Shown piece after piece: positions 44,747-55,713 of a stretch of DNA of 64,000 nucleotides; positions within the stretch are counted from its first letter, which is position 1, and every line of letters starts with the position of its first letter. This stretch comes from Gossypium raimondii. Its lineage: Eukaryota; Streptophyta; Magnoliopsida; Malvales; Malvaceae. Both the position numbers and the translations under genes were made by a program. The stretch lies in the NCBI RefSeq assembly GCF_025698545.1, contig NC_068570.1:3162001-3226000 (forward strand), in the 5' to 3' direction. The notes under the pieces are model-generated. The model was not told the DNA's origin. It did no database searches and was given only the letters and a program-made list of their open reading frames with translations.

Positions 44747-47700
44747 TTATCTTGAAGACTTACTTAAATTCTTGTAGCTTGTAACAATTGATGATCCTTT
44801 TGATTGCTTAGAGTTCCTTAACTTGATTCCAAACAAGAATGACCGAAGTGGAATTCGAGACATCGATGATCTCTGAGACTTTGATGGTTGAGACATTGAT
44901 GATATTAAGGACCCAAGTTCTTTCTCCAAGCTGTTCATTTGCTTCTCAACCTCATGCTTGAGTTGCCACACATGTTCAAACCCGGATTTTAATTCATTAG
45001 ATACCTTGGTAAGTTCATGTTTCATGTTCGTAACTTCACCTTTGAACTTGGTTGCTTGATATACACTCATCAACTCATAGCCACTAGCTATTTCATTTTG
45101 GATTTTGCATATGGAGGTATATCTGCTTTCAATTTCATCTGTCAAAACTCCATTGTTTTCTAACCATAGTGTTAAGCCGGTTCTTATTTCTTGGAACTGA
45201 CAATAAACGGGTCGGATTTCGGATTGCATATGTTCCATTCTTCCTTCATAATGGTTTCTTTTTCTCAATGTTGATAACTTGGCTTTCAAGTTATTGACTG
45301 AAGTTTGATATTTCTTTATTTGATTAAAAGCTGCACTGAATCTCAACCAAAACACGAGATTTTCCTCGAGTAATTCGTCGATACTTGATCTAATTTTGTT
45401 CTCTACGACTGATTGGCTTGTACGTTTGTTGTTTTCTCCTGCTTTCTCGGATGATTCTTTGGAACTTCCGTGTGTAGTTGACTCGACTTCGACTGTGATT
45501 TCTTTTCTAATGGATCTATCTTTCCCCTGCTCTGAAGGTGATGCTTCGATAGAATTGGTTAACGTAGATTGCTCGCTCGGACTTTCACGGTTTACTTCGT
45601 GGTCTTCTATTGAATATACATGCTTGTTTTCATCTAAAAACCCAATTTTTCGATGTAAATATTGAACCTCTCTATCTCTAGAGGCCACTGCGTTCTTTAG
45701 TTCCTTTATCTGCATGGCCAATTCGAAGAACCCATCTCGGTTGTTCTTATCGACTTCATTAAGCTTCTTTTTTACCTCTTCATAGTTCTCAAGAACCGAA
45801 GAGTACTTGTCGACGACAACCTGTTCTCTGTCATCGAGTCCATCCAAGTACAACTGCCTCCAGTTCGGTTGCTCTTCTTCTTCGTCATCGGTCTCAATTT
45901 CATTGATCTCAGCATCTGGTATACTTCTTGCCATATCCGACAAGTATTGCTTCTTTGCTTTATCTTCTTTGGTAGAAACCAGACCCTTACTCGAATAAGC
46001 ATCAAACACATTGCTTGTTTCACAAGCAACATTGTTTTTCCCTTCAGCTGAAACATCCTTATCTTTCAAAGCCTGCTCGATTTGATGATCTTCTGTTTCT
46101 CCGTCGACATCAGAATCGGCTTCAGCTTTTACTGATAAATGATCAACATTACAACTCAGTTCAGCCGAATGTGTTTTGAGGCCGTTCATTTCGTGTACAA
46201 CAGTATCCACAAGATCTTTAACTTTACTTAATTCCCCTTCCAACAAGTTCATCCTGCTGTTTATGATTTCCCGGCCTTCCTTCTCGGCTTCCTTGTCTTC
46301 TTCCGGAACCTCATCCGCATCGGATTTTGATCTCTTTTCTAAATCCTTTTCAGACAAAAATGTAGTTTCCCAATTAACAACTCTTTGTACAAGCTCATCA
46401 ATTTTCACTACAAGTTCAGACATCATACGAGAAGCATAATTCGAGCTTACTTCGAGCTTCTCATCGGTCTCGTTCCACGATACTTCGGAAACATGGTTCT
46501 CTTTTTCAACAATAAGAACTTCATGAACCTTGTTATCAACATTCTTAATTGGAACATGCTTCTTTTGCTGATTTATTTGTGGAGCACTAAATCTATTCCT
46601 CAAAGCTTCAAATCCCAAATGTACATGCTTAATCTTTTCGGAATCCACATTCACATCCTCGATCGGCAACTCGTGTTTATCATCGGTAACGGATCCAAGC
46701 CCGAACTCAACCCGTAAATTGCTTACTCTCCTTTGCTTTTCAGCTACTTGATTGTCCACTTCACAAAATTTCTTATACCCTTCCACATATGCTCTCTTCA
46801 AACACTCTCTTTCAGTTTCCATATCTGAAATCTCCTTCGACAACTTATCGATTTCATCGAGTGCGTCGTCTTTGTTCAACCCCGAACTCGTAACCGCCGA
46901 TCCTAAAGCTTTGTTCACTTTTCCTTTATGAATCCAAACTCTCGAACCGGGATCTTGTTCATCATCAAGGGAATAAGGGACTTGTTCAGGGAAAACAGTA
47001 GCAATGGTTCGATTGGCACTTTGAAGATCTTTTGATAAATGATCATATCTTTCAGCTAATGCTTGGTAAGAACGGTAACATTCTTCAACAATGCTTACAA
47101 GTTCTGGTCTTTTCTTGAAATAAATTTCTGCCCTTTTTGCAAATGAATCCCCATCATCATCAATAATTTTCAACATGCTCCTCACTTTCTCCTCCATATC
47201 TGTCGTTCATTTTCAACAATCTTTTTAGAACAAAAATGGGTCCTCAAATATAAGTTTTAAACTATATTTTTCGTGTTAGATACATGGGTTAAACTACTTG
47301 GAAGGTCCCTGTATTATAGGAACTGCATCAAATTAGCCCATTTATTATTAAATGGATTAATTTAGTCCTTATATTATTAAAAAGAATAAAAAAATTTAAA
47401 TTGTAATAGAGTTAACATTTACTATTTAAATCAATAAATGTTAATTTTGTTCCAATTTGATATTATTTAATTCTTTTTAATATTACAGTGGCTAAATGAA
47501 TCTATTTAATAGTAAAGAGACTAATTTGATCAAATTCTATAATATAGGGATCTCTTAAATTCGTTCACGGCTATATACAATATACAATGCTCATACCCGA
47601 AGTTTTTAAGAACAAATATTTAAGATAAAAATAGAAGTGTCCTTCTCAATTTTGAAATTGGTCCCTCTGAAAAATAAGAATTATGAATTTCAAAAGTGAG

Positions 47701-48195
47701 CAATTAAGGATAATTAAACGTAGTGTTAAACTCTTTAAATCAATTATAATAATTTTGATCGATACAATAATAAATTTAACCCTCAATATTTATATATTTT
47801 ATCAATTTGGTCTTGATTCTAAAACTCCAACAAATTTAACTCAACAAATTGCAAAATGTGTAAAATTTAATAACTAAATTTATTATTATGTCAATTAAAT
47901 TTATTTCAAAATAACCTTTAAATTGTTCCGATCAATTTCGAAATTAAGAGGAACATAGCTGTGTTTTTCCCGATATTTAATCAAACAAAAGAAGGGTATG
48001 GACCAAACAATCTGGATTGTTGTGAATCTTGTGATATTTGTGCAAATAACCCAATAAATTTGTAAAAAACGAAAGAAAACAAAAAGGGCATTTACCTTGA
48101 AGATTTTGTTCAAGCCATTTTGATTGCTTGGTCCTAATGTGGCTAACCCACCACCATGAATATGCATTGCTTGCAGCTTTCTGCAACATCATCAT
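44747..48195 (-). CDS. NET2: NETWORKED 2-type (NAB-domain) actin-binding protein (850 aa, 2 exons)
   Basis: NET proteins link F-actin to membranes. NET2 members act mainly at the pollen-tube plasma membrane (family knowledge). Exon 1 is 48195-48096 and exon 2 is 47199-44747, with GT-AG borders and a phase-1 junction that rebuilds Asp34. The NAB (KIP1-like) domain spans residues 1 to about 108. Its Trp-rich start (AASNAYSWWWVSHIRTKQSK) is in exon 1, and the rest (KRAEIYFKKRPELVSIVEE, LAERYDHLSKDLQSANRTIA) is in exon 2. Long acidic coiled coils follow, and a conserved basic C-terminus (RIPLRSFLFGIKL) ends the protein. Three Met codons begin exon 1 (MMMLQ). The first is used here, but the third would match NET2 starts better and gives 848 aa. 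The intron position inside NAB is typical. The gene appears intact. Confidence 0.92.
47288..47566. mobile_element. MITE within intron 1 of the NET2 gene
   Basis: The left GGTCCCTGTATTATAGGAACT with ATCAAATTAGCCC and the right complement (GATCCCTATATTATAGAATTT with ATCAAATTAGTC) form inverted arms of about 110 bp around a short centre. It lies about 90 bp beyond the acceptor side of the intron (47200-48095). Confidence 0.7.
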
Positions 48196-48680
48196 GTGTA
48201 TTGGTATATGCGTCTCCCTTTGGAAGGAAAAAGAAGAAGAACTAATTCCTTCCAAAAAGGGATTGCCTTGAAGATCATCAAGAATCAAACTTGGCTAAAC
48301 CTGCATCAGATGGGTAAGAAATGGAAGGGAACATAGCTCGCCTTGTTTATGGCTTTCAATCTTTTTCATTTCCTCAATTATAGAAATAGGCATTTATCCA
48401 TATGGCACTACCTCCACTCTTCTTCATTTGCCTGCTTGGGATTTTCTTTTTATAATCATTTTCTTTTTCCTTTTTTCTCTTTCCATTCAGTTATCAGTTT
48501 TTCTTTCTTCTCTTTTTTTTTTCCATGTGTACATTTTTTCTCAAGAAACAAACACTGTTTTTTGGAAAGATGGTTCAAACGGAAGTTTTGCGAAAATATC
48601 GTTTTCCATTTTGTTCAACAGATTTGTTATAATGGACGCTTCTTGCCACAACCATACTGTTTTGATTTTTTTTGGCTTAA
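48196..48680 (-). promoter_or_regulatory. 5' flank of the NET2 gene
   Basis: 485 bp between the NET2 start and a foldback element. It should hold the leader and proximal promoter of the minus-strand gene. It is pyrimidine-rich on the plus strand (48440-48530). No clear TATA box was picked. Confidence 0.35.
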
Positions 48681-49270
48681 TGATAAATTTAGCCACTAAC
48701 ATTTACATATTTTATCAAAATGGCCCTAATTGTATTTTTAATTTATCATTGCCTTTATTATTTTTTCAAATTACTTTTTTTTTTACAAATTTGATGAAAG
48801 TACAGTTAAAAAATTAACGAGATAATGTAGAATTTTATATATGGAATATTTTGAATGAGATATAATTTATTACTTAGATAATTCAATAAAATAATTACAC
48901 GTGAAAATAATAAAATAAATAAATAATTTATTAAGTTAAAAATAACTCAAAAATAAATATAATTATCTAAAAAATTTTTAAAATGAATGCACATTCAGTA
49001 TTTCCAATTTATTTTATTAATTATCTTTTGAAACCTTACAAGTAAACAAATGTATGTATTCATTTTAAAATTTTTTAGATAATTACATTTTTTTAAATTA
49101 AGTTATTTTTTAAATTTCATGTATGATTTATTTATTTTATTATTTTCACATGTATTTATCTTATTGGGTTACCTAAATAATAAATTAGTCTTTAAAAAGT
49201 TGATGGCCAAAAAGCTCAAAAATACGATTGTTATCATTTTGACAAAACATGTAAACGTTAGTGGCACTTT
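48681..49270. mobile_element. foldback MITE (about 590 bp)
   Basis: The left TTTAGCCACTAACATTTACAT with TTTTATCAAAATGGCC and the right complement (GTGCCACTAACGTTTACATGT with TTTTGTCAAAATGA) are inverted. Complementary text continues through TAGATAATT and ATTTTAAAAATTTTTTAGAT blocks to a centre near 48980. Almost the whole element is a hairpin. Confidence 0.7.
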
Positions 49271-49289
49271 TTTTTTTTAAAAGATAAAC

Positions 49290-49730
49290 TACTAATAATG
49301 GGATTAAATTATTAGTAAGTTTATGTTTTAATCATTCAACTTCAAAAAGTTACAAAATAGTCGTTAAACTATTCAAACGTTTTCATTTAAGTCACTGAAC
49401 TATTTGAAAGTTCGTCTTTGTCACAGAACTATTAAGTTCTTTTAAAAATTTCGATTAGCGAGTTCTAAACAATGATTCAACAATCGATGCGTTGAATCAT
49501 ACTCATCAACGATTTAAATTTTCGTTTGCAGATTAATGACATTCAAGTTGTTTCATGAAAAAGCAATTAATAATAACAAAGAAGAATGAGAGTTTTCAAT
49601 GACACAGGCAGTGAGAAAGAAAAAGATCATACAATAACGATTTTAATAGTCCGATAACTTAAATAAAAAATTTCGAATAATTAGATGATCATTTTATAAC
49701 TTTTTAAAGTCGAAAAGTGTAAAGTGAAGC
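49290..49730. mobile_element. decayed MITE related to the element at 15928
   Basis: Phrases such as AGTCACTGAACTATTTGAA on the left and GATAACTTAAATAAAAAATTTCGAATAATTAGAT on the right are complementary. They also resemble the arm words of the 15928-16456 element (AACTTAAATAAAAACTTTTGAATAATT). The outer ends are blurred. Confidence 0.5.
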
Positions 49731-50267
49731 GAAAATCAATTATCTTCGAACAAAAACAGCTTTGTGCACCATTATAATGTCTTAATCATAGGACAACAAG
49801 GACAGCCATTGATTTGGAGAAAGAAACTAATGTTTATATACAAAATACTTTATTCACATATTATTTACAGTAAATAATACAGCATAAAATCTGGTTCGAT
49901 TTTTAGTAAGTACAAAAAACCATATTTACACTAAAGAATTCAATGCACACACACACACACAACTTTCATGCTCCAAGTGAAGTCCCCCAACGAATCACAC
50001 ACACGCATAAATGAACAAACACCGATCTTCAGCTCCCGAAAGAAACAGCAGAAAAGAACATGTCTGGTCTGATATTCACATCGTGTTTGTCTCTTAGCTA
50101 CCCTTTTTTGCTGCTCGTTAGTTGATAATAGCTCAGATTTCAGTTTTACAGTATATACAGCACCTTTATACAATATTTATATCGACGATGAAACACGAGA
50201 CCAAGTTCTTCCAGCAGATGGAGTAATAGAATAAAGATCCATAAGGAATCTTCGATAGTCCGGGATA

Positions 50268-51702
50268 TTAGCTAGTCTGCAGAGATGAAAGCCACTGTTC
50301 CACGTAATTTTTGCTTGCTTCACATTGAAGAAACATAAGACACAGACAGAGTTAGCGTAATGACATACACACTTGGACAAATTCTATGAAAGCTTACAGC
50401 ATCACATTGGAGAACATAACACATTATAAACAAAAGATGAACAGCAGCTACCCAATCGTAACTACTCACCATTTCGGCCAAAGTAGGTCCTGAATTCTAC
50501 ATTATATACACACTCCTTACAAGAACAACTTGCCTATAAAATCAATTATCTTCTGAATGACATTAAAATCGTGATGAGCTAGACTGAACAACAATAAAAG
50601 TTCATTGAAGGCTCGTCCAAAATCGAGATGAGCTATCAATGAGTTACAACGTCCAAAACCTCAAGTATTGTTAGTCCTCCCTACTTCCCTAATGCAATCT
50701 TGAACATTCTGTCAGCCCCTAGAAAAGAACCATGAAGGCCCTTGCACTAGGAGTCAAATTGCATTTTGTTCCGTCTACTCAAAAAATGGACAAATTAATC
50801 CCTATACGTTAGATCAAAGAAAAAATTGGTTCTTTTTAATAAAAATTCCATCCAATTGTATTGTTAAAAAACCAGTGTAACTACAAATACCAGACTAATT
50901 TGCTCTATAATCTAAGATACAGGGACTAATTTGCCTATTTTTTTAGTATAGGAGGCAAAATTCAACCTGATTCCTAGTATAAAAGCTTCCATGGTACATT
51001 TACAGTCGACCCCTTGAACAATTCAAGCAATTCAACAGTATAAAAGTTCAACAAAAGAAAAAACTAAACAAGTTCCATATGCGTTAATAGTGCCAAAAAT
51101 AGTGTTAGCAAATGGAAAATGACCTGCAATGTGCTATCCTATCCTGCATCTTAACCTTTTTTCCATATACATATATATATATATATATAACATACTTACA
51201 TAACAGTCAAATAATTGGGAAATTAGAAAAGGACAATACCAGCAGAATAATAGTTAGGAATGTTGACAATGGCACCCAAAAGGTTGTTCTTTGGATCTTC
51301 CAACATATCATCTTGTCTATGACCATAACATGGAACCAACACAGCAAAGCTATTGTCTGATTCATCATCACTGTTGAAACCAGGTCCATGAGGTTCCATC
51401 CATCCAATGGAGTAATCTGAACCATCGGATTCGGACCCCGAAACACACCCTCCGTCCGATGGGACGATAACTACATCATATTCCCTATCTATCTTTCTTT
51501 CTTCACGGCTATGCCATTTCCTCCTAACTTTTCTAGATGAAGACGCCATATTAGCTCTCTTAACCAATGGAAACTTCAGATTATCCGAATCTAATAAACC
51601 GGAATCCGGCGAAGAACTTAAAGAAGATCCATTAGCAATTCTAGGTTCTTGATGTTTACCACTCCATAACCACCATGAAAGGTGAGTAAAAGCCACAGCC
51701 AT
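50268..51702 (-). CDS. small conserved plant protein of unknown function (170 aa, 2 exons)
   Basis: Exon 1 is 51702-51240 and exon 2 is 50317-50268, with GT-AG borders. 463 + 50 nt give 170 codons plus stop. The protein starts MAVAFTHLSWWLWSGKHQEP and has a Ser-rich segment, a basic stretch (SRKVRRKWHSREERKIDREY, residues about 55-74), an acidic Ser/Asp region (SGSESDGSDYSIGWMEPHGPG) and ends EQWLSSLQTS. The tail comes from the 16-codon last exon. I recall this architecture from an uncharacterised family common to seed plants but know no function. There is no signal peptide, and the WWLW patch is too short for a membrane span. The 922-bp intron holds a MITE. A long A/pyrimidine-rich leader lies upstream. 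Confidence 0.78.
50729..50995. mobile_element. MITE (267 bp) in the intron of the small conserved gene
   Basis: The left ACCATGAAGGCCCTTGCACTA and the right complement ACCATGGAAGCTTTTATACTA start inverted arms of about 100 bp. The arms share phrases such as GGACAAATTAATCCCTATA versus GGCAAATTAGTCCCTGTAT. It is related in style to the NET2-intron element at 47288. Confidence 0.7.
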
Positions 51703-52560
51703 ATGTATATAATCAACTAAAGCTCAATCTAATATGCAAATCCCCAGCAAAATCCAAAATCAACAAATAGGCAATTTGATCACCACTTTCTGCATTTAAA
51801 AACAAAATCACATACTCAAACAAAACTGCATTGAAATCATAATTCTCTAAAGCAAAAGCAACCCTTTACTTTAAACCTTTATAATTAAATTGGATTCCTC
51901 TCAAATTTCCATTTTTTGAGCTAGAAAAAAAATAATAATAAAAAGGCAGTACAAAGAATTTAGACAAATTTCAAAGGAGAATAAGTGAATTTAGAAAAGA
52001 AAAAAACCCTTTTCTGCTAAAAATAGATTTCTCAAATTTGACTATCTATTTTCCTCTCCTTTTTTCTTTTTTTTTGGTCAAATTTTCATTTACATTTTCT
52101 CAATCAGTACCGAACAGAATTTCAAATAAATCTGAAAATAAACCATTTAAAAATATACAAAAAGGGGAAGACTTTTAAAGCTTTATCAGCAAAAGAGGAA
52201 AAGAAAAAAAGAACCCAAACATCGTTCCTTGTGTTTCAAATATAAAGAGGAAGATTCAATGGAGACTTGAAAGAACAAAAAGAAAAAAAAAATCAATCAA
52301 AGTACCTTCAAAAAGCCACCCAAAGTAAAAGAAAAATACCACCCAGATTTTCAGATATTCTGCAAAGGAAAAAAAAAAAGGAAAAAAGAAAACGATGATG
52401 GAATCCAAATTCTACAAATTTTTTAACCTCACTTCACTTCCAAGAATCAATCTTTTTTTGCTTTAAAAAGAGAAAGATTCCCATAGAGGAAAAAGAAGAG
52501 TTCTTTTTGGGTTTATATTAATATCAGCCACTTATATATTTTAACAGCAGGTGAAAATAA
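51703..52560 (-). promoter_or_regulatory. leader and promoter region of the small conserved gene
   Basis: An A- and pyrimidine-rich stretch upstream of the ATG at 51702. A TATA-like TATATAAG (minus strand) occurs near 52530-52540, which would give a transcript start near 52500 and a long 5' leader that may contain an intron. Inferred from composition and position. Confidence 0.4.
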
Positions 52561-55500
52561 TAATATAATAATAATGTAAAATTATGATTTATTTACTAGG
52601 GAGTTTTATTCCATGAGCTCGAGAGTAGGGGAAAACTTTTGAATTTAGTGAACTAAGGGTATTTTTGGGAGTTCAGATATAAACTTTTAGTTTTTTGTAG
52701 TTACGGATTACGGGAGAGGTGGGATTATTTTATTAGAAATGAGATTGGCCATAGAGGATTAACGACATTTGACTGAAATGGATTGCCAGGTCAGAAATGT
52801 GGGGCGGTAGAAAGGGTGATGTGGCGGGTTTGACCCGAAAGAAGCGTGTGAGTGTAGCTCAAGTAACCGATGCCCACTTCCCGGGAAATTCCAACCTCTT
52901 TGCGTTGTATTTTCTGTGCCTCTAATTTCCCCCATTTTCTCTAATTAAAAAATAATTGAAGGTTAAATATATTTATAAAAAAATTAGATTTATGATTAAA
53001 TTAATACAAAATTTAAATATTATAGAACTAAATTTAGTATTAAATCAATAAAAGGGTCCATATTAATGATTAAATCGAAAAAATAACTATTGAATGACTA
53101 AAATAGAATGAAAGGTTATTTTTATAGTTTATTTTAAAAATTAAATATGAAATTGAAAAAATTTATTAAGTTGATGGATAAAATATTGCTTTGTCCATGA
53201 TAAGTTGAAGTCTTTGATGTTCCCATACTTATCCTCTTTTAGCAAAAATGAATTATTTGTTTACAATGATTATCAATTCTTATTATTATTTTCTTAAAAG
53301 ATATTTGATTAAATTATTATTTCACTAATTTGGGGTTAGATTATTTAATTTAAATAATAAAGATATTTTTAAGATTTAAATTTAACTGTGAAAATGTATA
53401 AAATGTCAATTAAAATATATTTTATTATTTGATTAGTTTAGTCCCTATATATTCTTTTAATTTTATAATTGCAGTTCAAAGACAAATGGAAGCAATTAAA
53501 TCCTCGGTTAAATGTTGTTATTAGTCCTTTACTATATTCTTCAATTTGATCATTCATAGTTGTTATGCTTTTCAATTTTAAAATTTTAATATTGGCATAT
53601 CTTGCACCGTTAAATCCATTACTTAGACTTTTATAAGTAATATATGAAAATAATAAGTAAGATTTTGAAAATATTATAATTTAATAAATTTAATGAGATA
53701 CCGTTTGATAAGACTAGAATGTCAATTTTGAAGGAAAAATAATTAAATTAAACTACAAAAACTAAATTCGTAACTTATGCACATTACAATGACCAAAAAC
53801 AAAATTTAACCTATTTTTTAGAAAAAAGGATAAAGGTACCAAAATCTTTGGTTGGCTAACATTTCTCCACCAGAACGAAAAATTGTCCAAAAATATTCCC
53901 AAAATCTTTCAAAAGAAAATCCCATTTTGTTTGAATCATTGAGACGACAACTCCCCCACCAATGGTGCACATGGAAAGATCTATTATGTGACAAAAGCTT
54001 ATGCACTTTCTAAAACTTTCCAAATCACTATTATTTTTTAGTATAAAAATTTGGTATATTTTTAGTGCATGAGTAAATGTTGGCCATATATAATAAGATT
54101 GAGAAATGAATGATATGACTGTGGGAAATAAATGTGAAGCCTTAGGGACCCACATTTGTTTACAAGTGGCCCTAATTTTTCGGCTTGATTTGGACAGATA
54201 AATTATTGCACAAAAAGATTAGTTAAATGGATCAACATGAATCAAACTAAGTCATTGTGTAATATAAAAATGATTTTATTTTATTTTTTTATCCATCATT
54301 AAATTCATATTCTTTTATATCGATAAAAGGTTAATATTAATTAAATTAAGATTCAATCAACATAATTTTATTATTTTTAAATAATAACTCCAATAATTTG
54401 AATAAAAATAATAAAAAAGAAAAATCATATCGCAGATAGGTTAAATTTTGATTAACTCCATATAAGCCCACCATATGGACACAATTATTTGGTTAAATTT
54501 TGATACTAGTCCCTGTACTTTGAAAAATTATAAACTTAATCTCTATACTATTCAAATTGATCAAATTTGATCCTTATACTTTTCAAATTTTAAATTTTAA
54601 TCATTCGTTTAGTTAAATTCAATTACTAGTCCTATACAATGTGTACAATTGTAAATTTAATCTATATTCTCTAATTAGATCAGTCCAAATCCATATACTT
54701 TTAGATTTTCAATCCTAGTCTTGATGCAAATGCCAATCTTTAATCCATTAATTAATTTTTATTGAGTAATATGTGAAAATAACAAATTAAAATGACATTA
54801 TATATATATATATATATCATAATATGTTTGTCGATCGATTTTAGAAATAAAAAACTAAATTTAATAAATTTAATAATTATCGTTTGATAAGAACTACAAT
54901 TTTAAAATTTGAAAAATATAAAGACTAAAAATGACCTAATTAAAATACAAAAACTAAATATATGACTTTCATAAAGTACAAGTGCTGATAGCCTAATTGT
55001 TTAGTTTGAGTCACCTACATCTACAAGCTTTGGTTGGAATTATTGGCTGTTAAAAGTTAAAGCCAATCACCAACCTCTTCCAAGACATGTTACTTGGATA
55101 TTTTTAAGAAATCTTAGGCTAGGGGAAATGAACTTTGATGAAAGAAATTTAAAAAAGAAAAAGTATTTGAAGATAATATCAAAATAATCTAAATTTGGAT
55201 GGCATAAATTTAATACTTCATCTAATACCAAGAACTCAATAACTTTCACGATTTTTAACACCATGGTCACTTCAATATGTCCTACACGTTTCAGCTTATG
55301 AAATCTGTTAAATTAGTAATTCTATTTTAATTAAATAAATTATTAAAAACATATATATAACTCAATTCAACTGATTTTTCAGTTTCAAATTATTCCCTCA
55401 AAATCCAATTCAACCCTGTTATTTTAATTTCAAACGATTCACTCAAAATTACATTCAACCCTTTTGTTTAGTTCGGTTCTAACAACCATTAGCAACATGT

Positions 55501-55713
55501 TTAAAGTTTAAATTTTGTCTCGAACCCATCTCTCCTTATAAAATTTGTATGCTTATTTCAATAAAAAAACACTCAAAATCCCATGTGAAACTTAGTAAAG
55601 GAATAACTCTAGTAGCCAATGCTATAGTTCGCCTGACTAAAATGCTTTCGAGCAAGTAACTCGTACACTTTCAGAAAATTTTCCAGGGTACTTGGAAATA
55701 TATACTATACGGG
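52561..55713. other. AT-rich intergenic region with two MITE-like foldbacks
   Basis: The first foldback is about 53413-53815 and the second about 54493-54999. The second has the left GTCCCTGTACTTTGAAAAATT, and its right complement has CACTTGTACTTTATGAAAGTC. Both arms share CTTATACTTTTCAAATTTTAAA-like text. No gene is recognised, and short frames here are chance. Confidence 0.5.

Noticed and set aside
44747-46717. Plus-strand frames of 60-110 codons across the NET2 exon
   Set aside because: Antisense shadows of the long NET2 coding exon.
54493-54999. Possible separate retroelement remnant
   Set aside because: The sequence is a foldback with complementary arms and no coding content, so a MITE explains it better.
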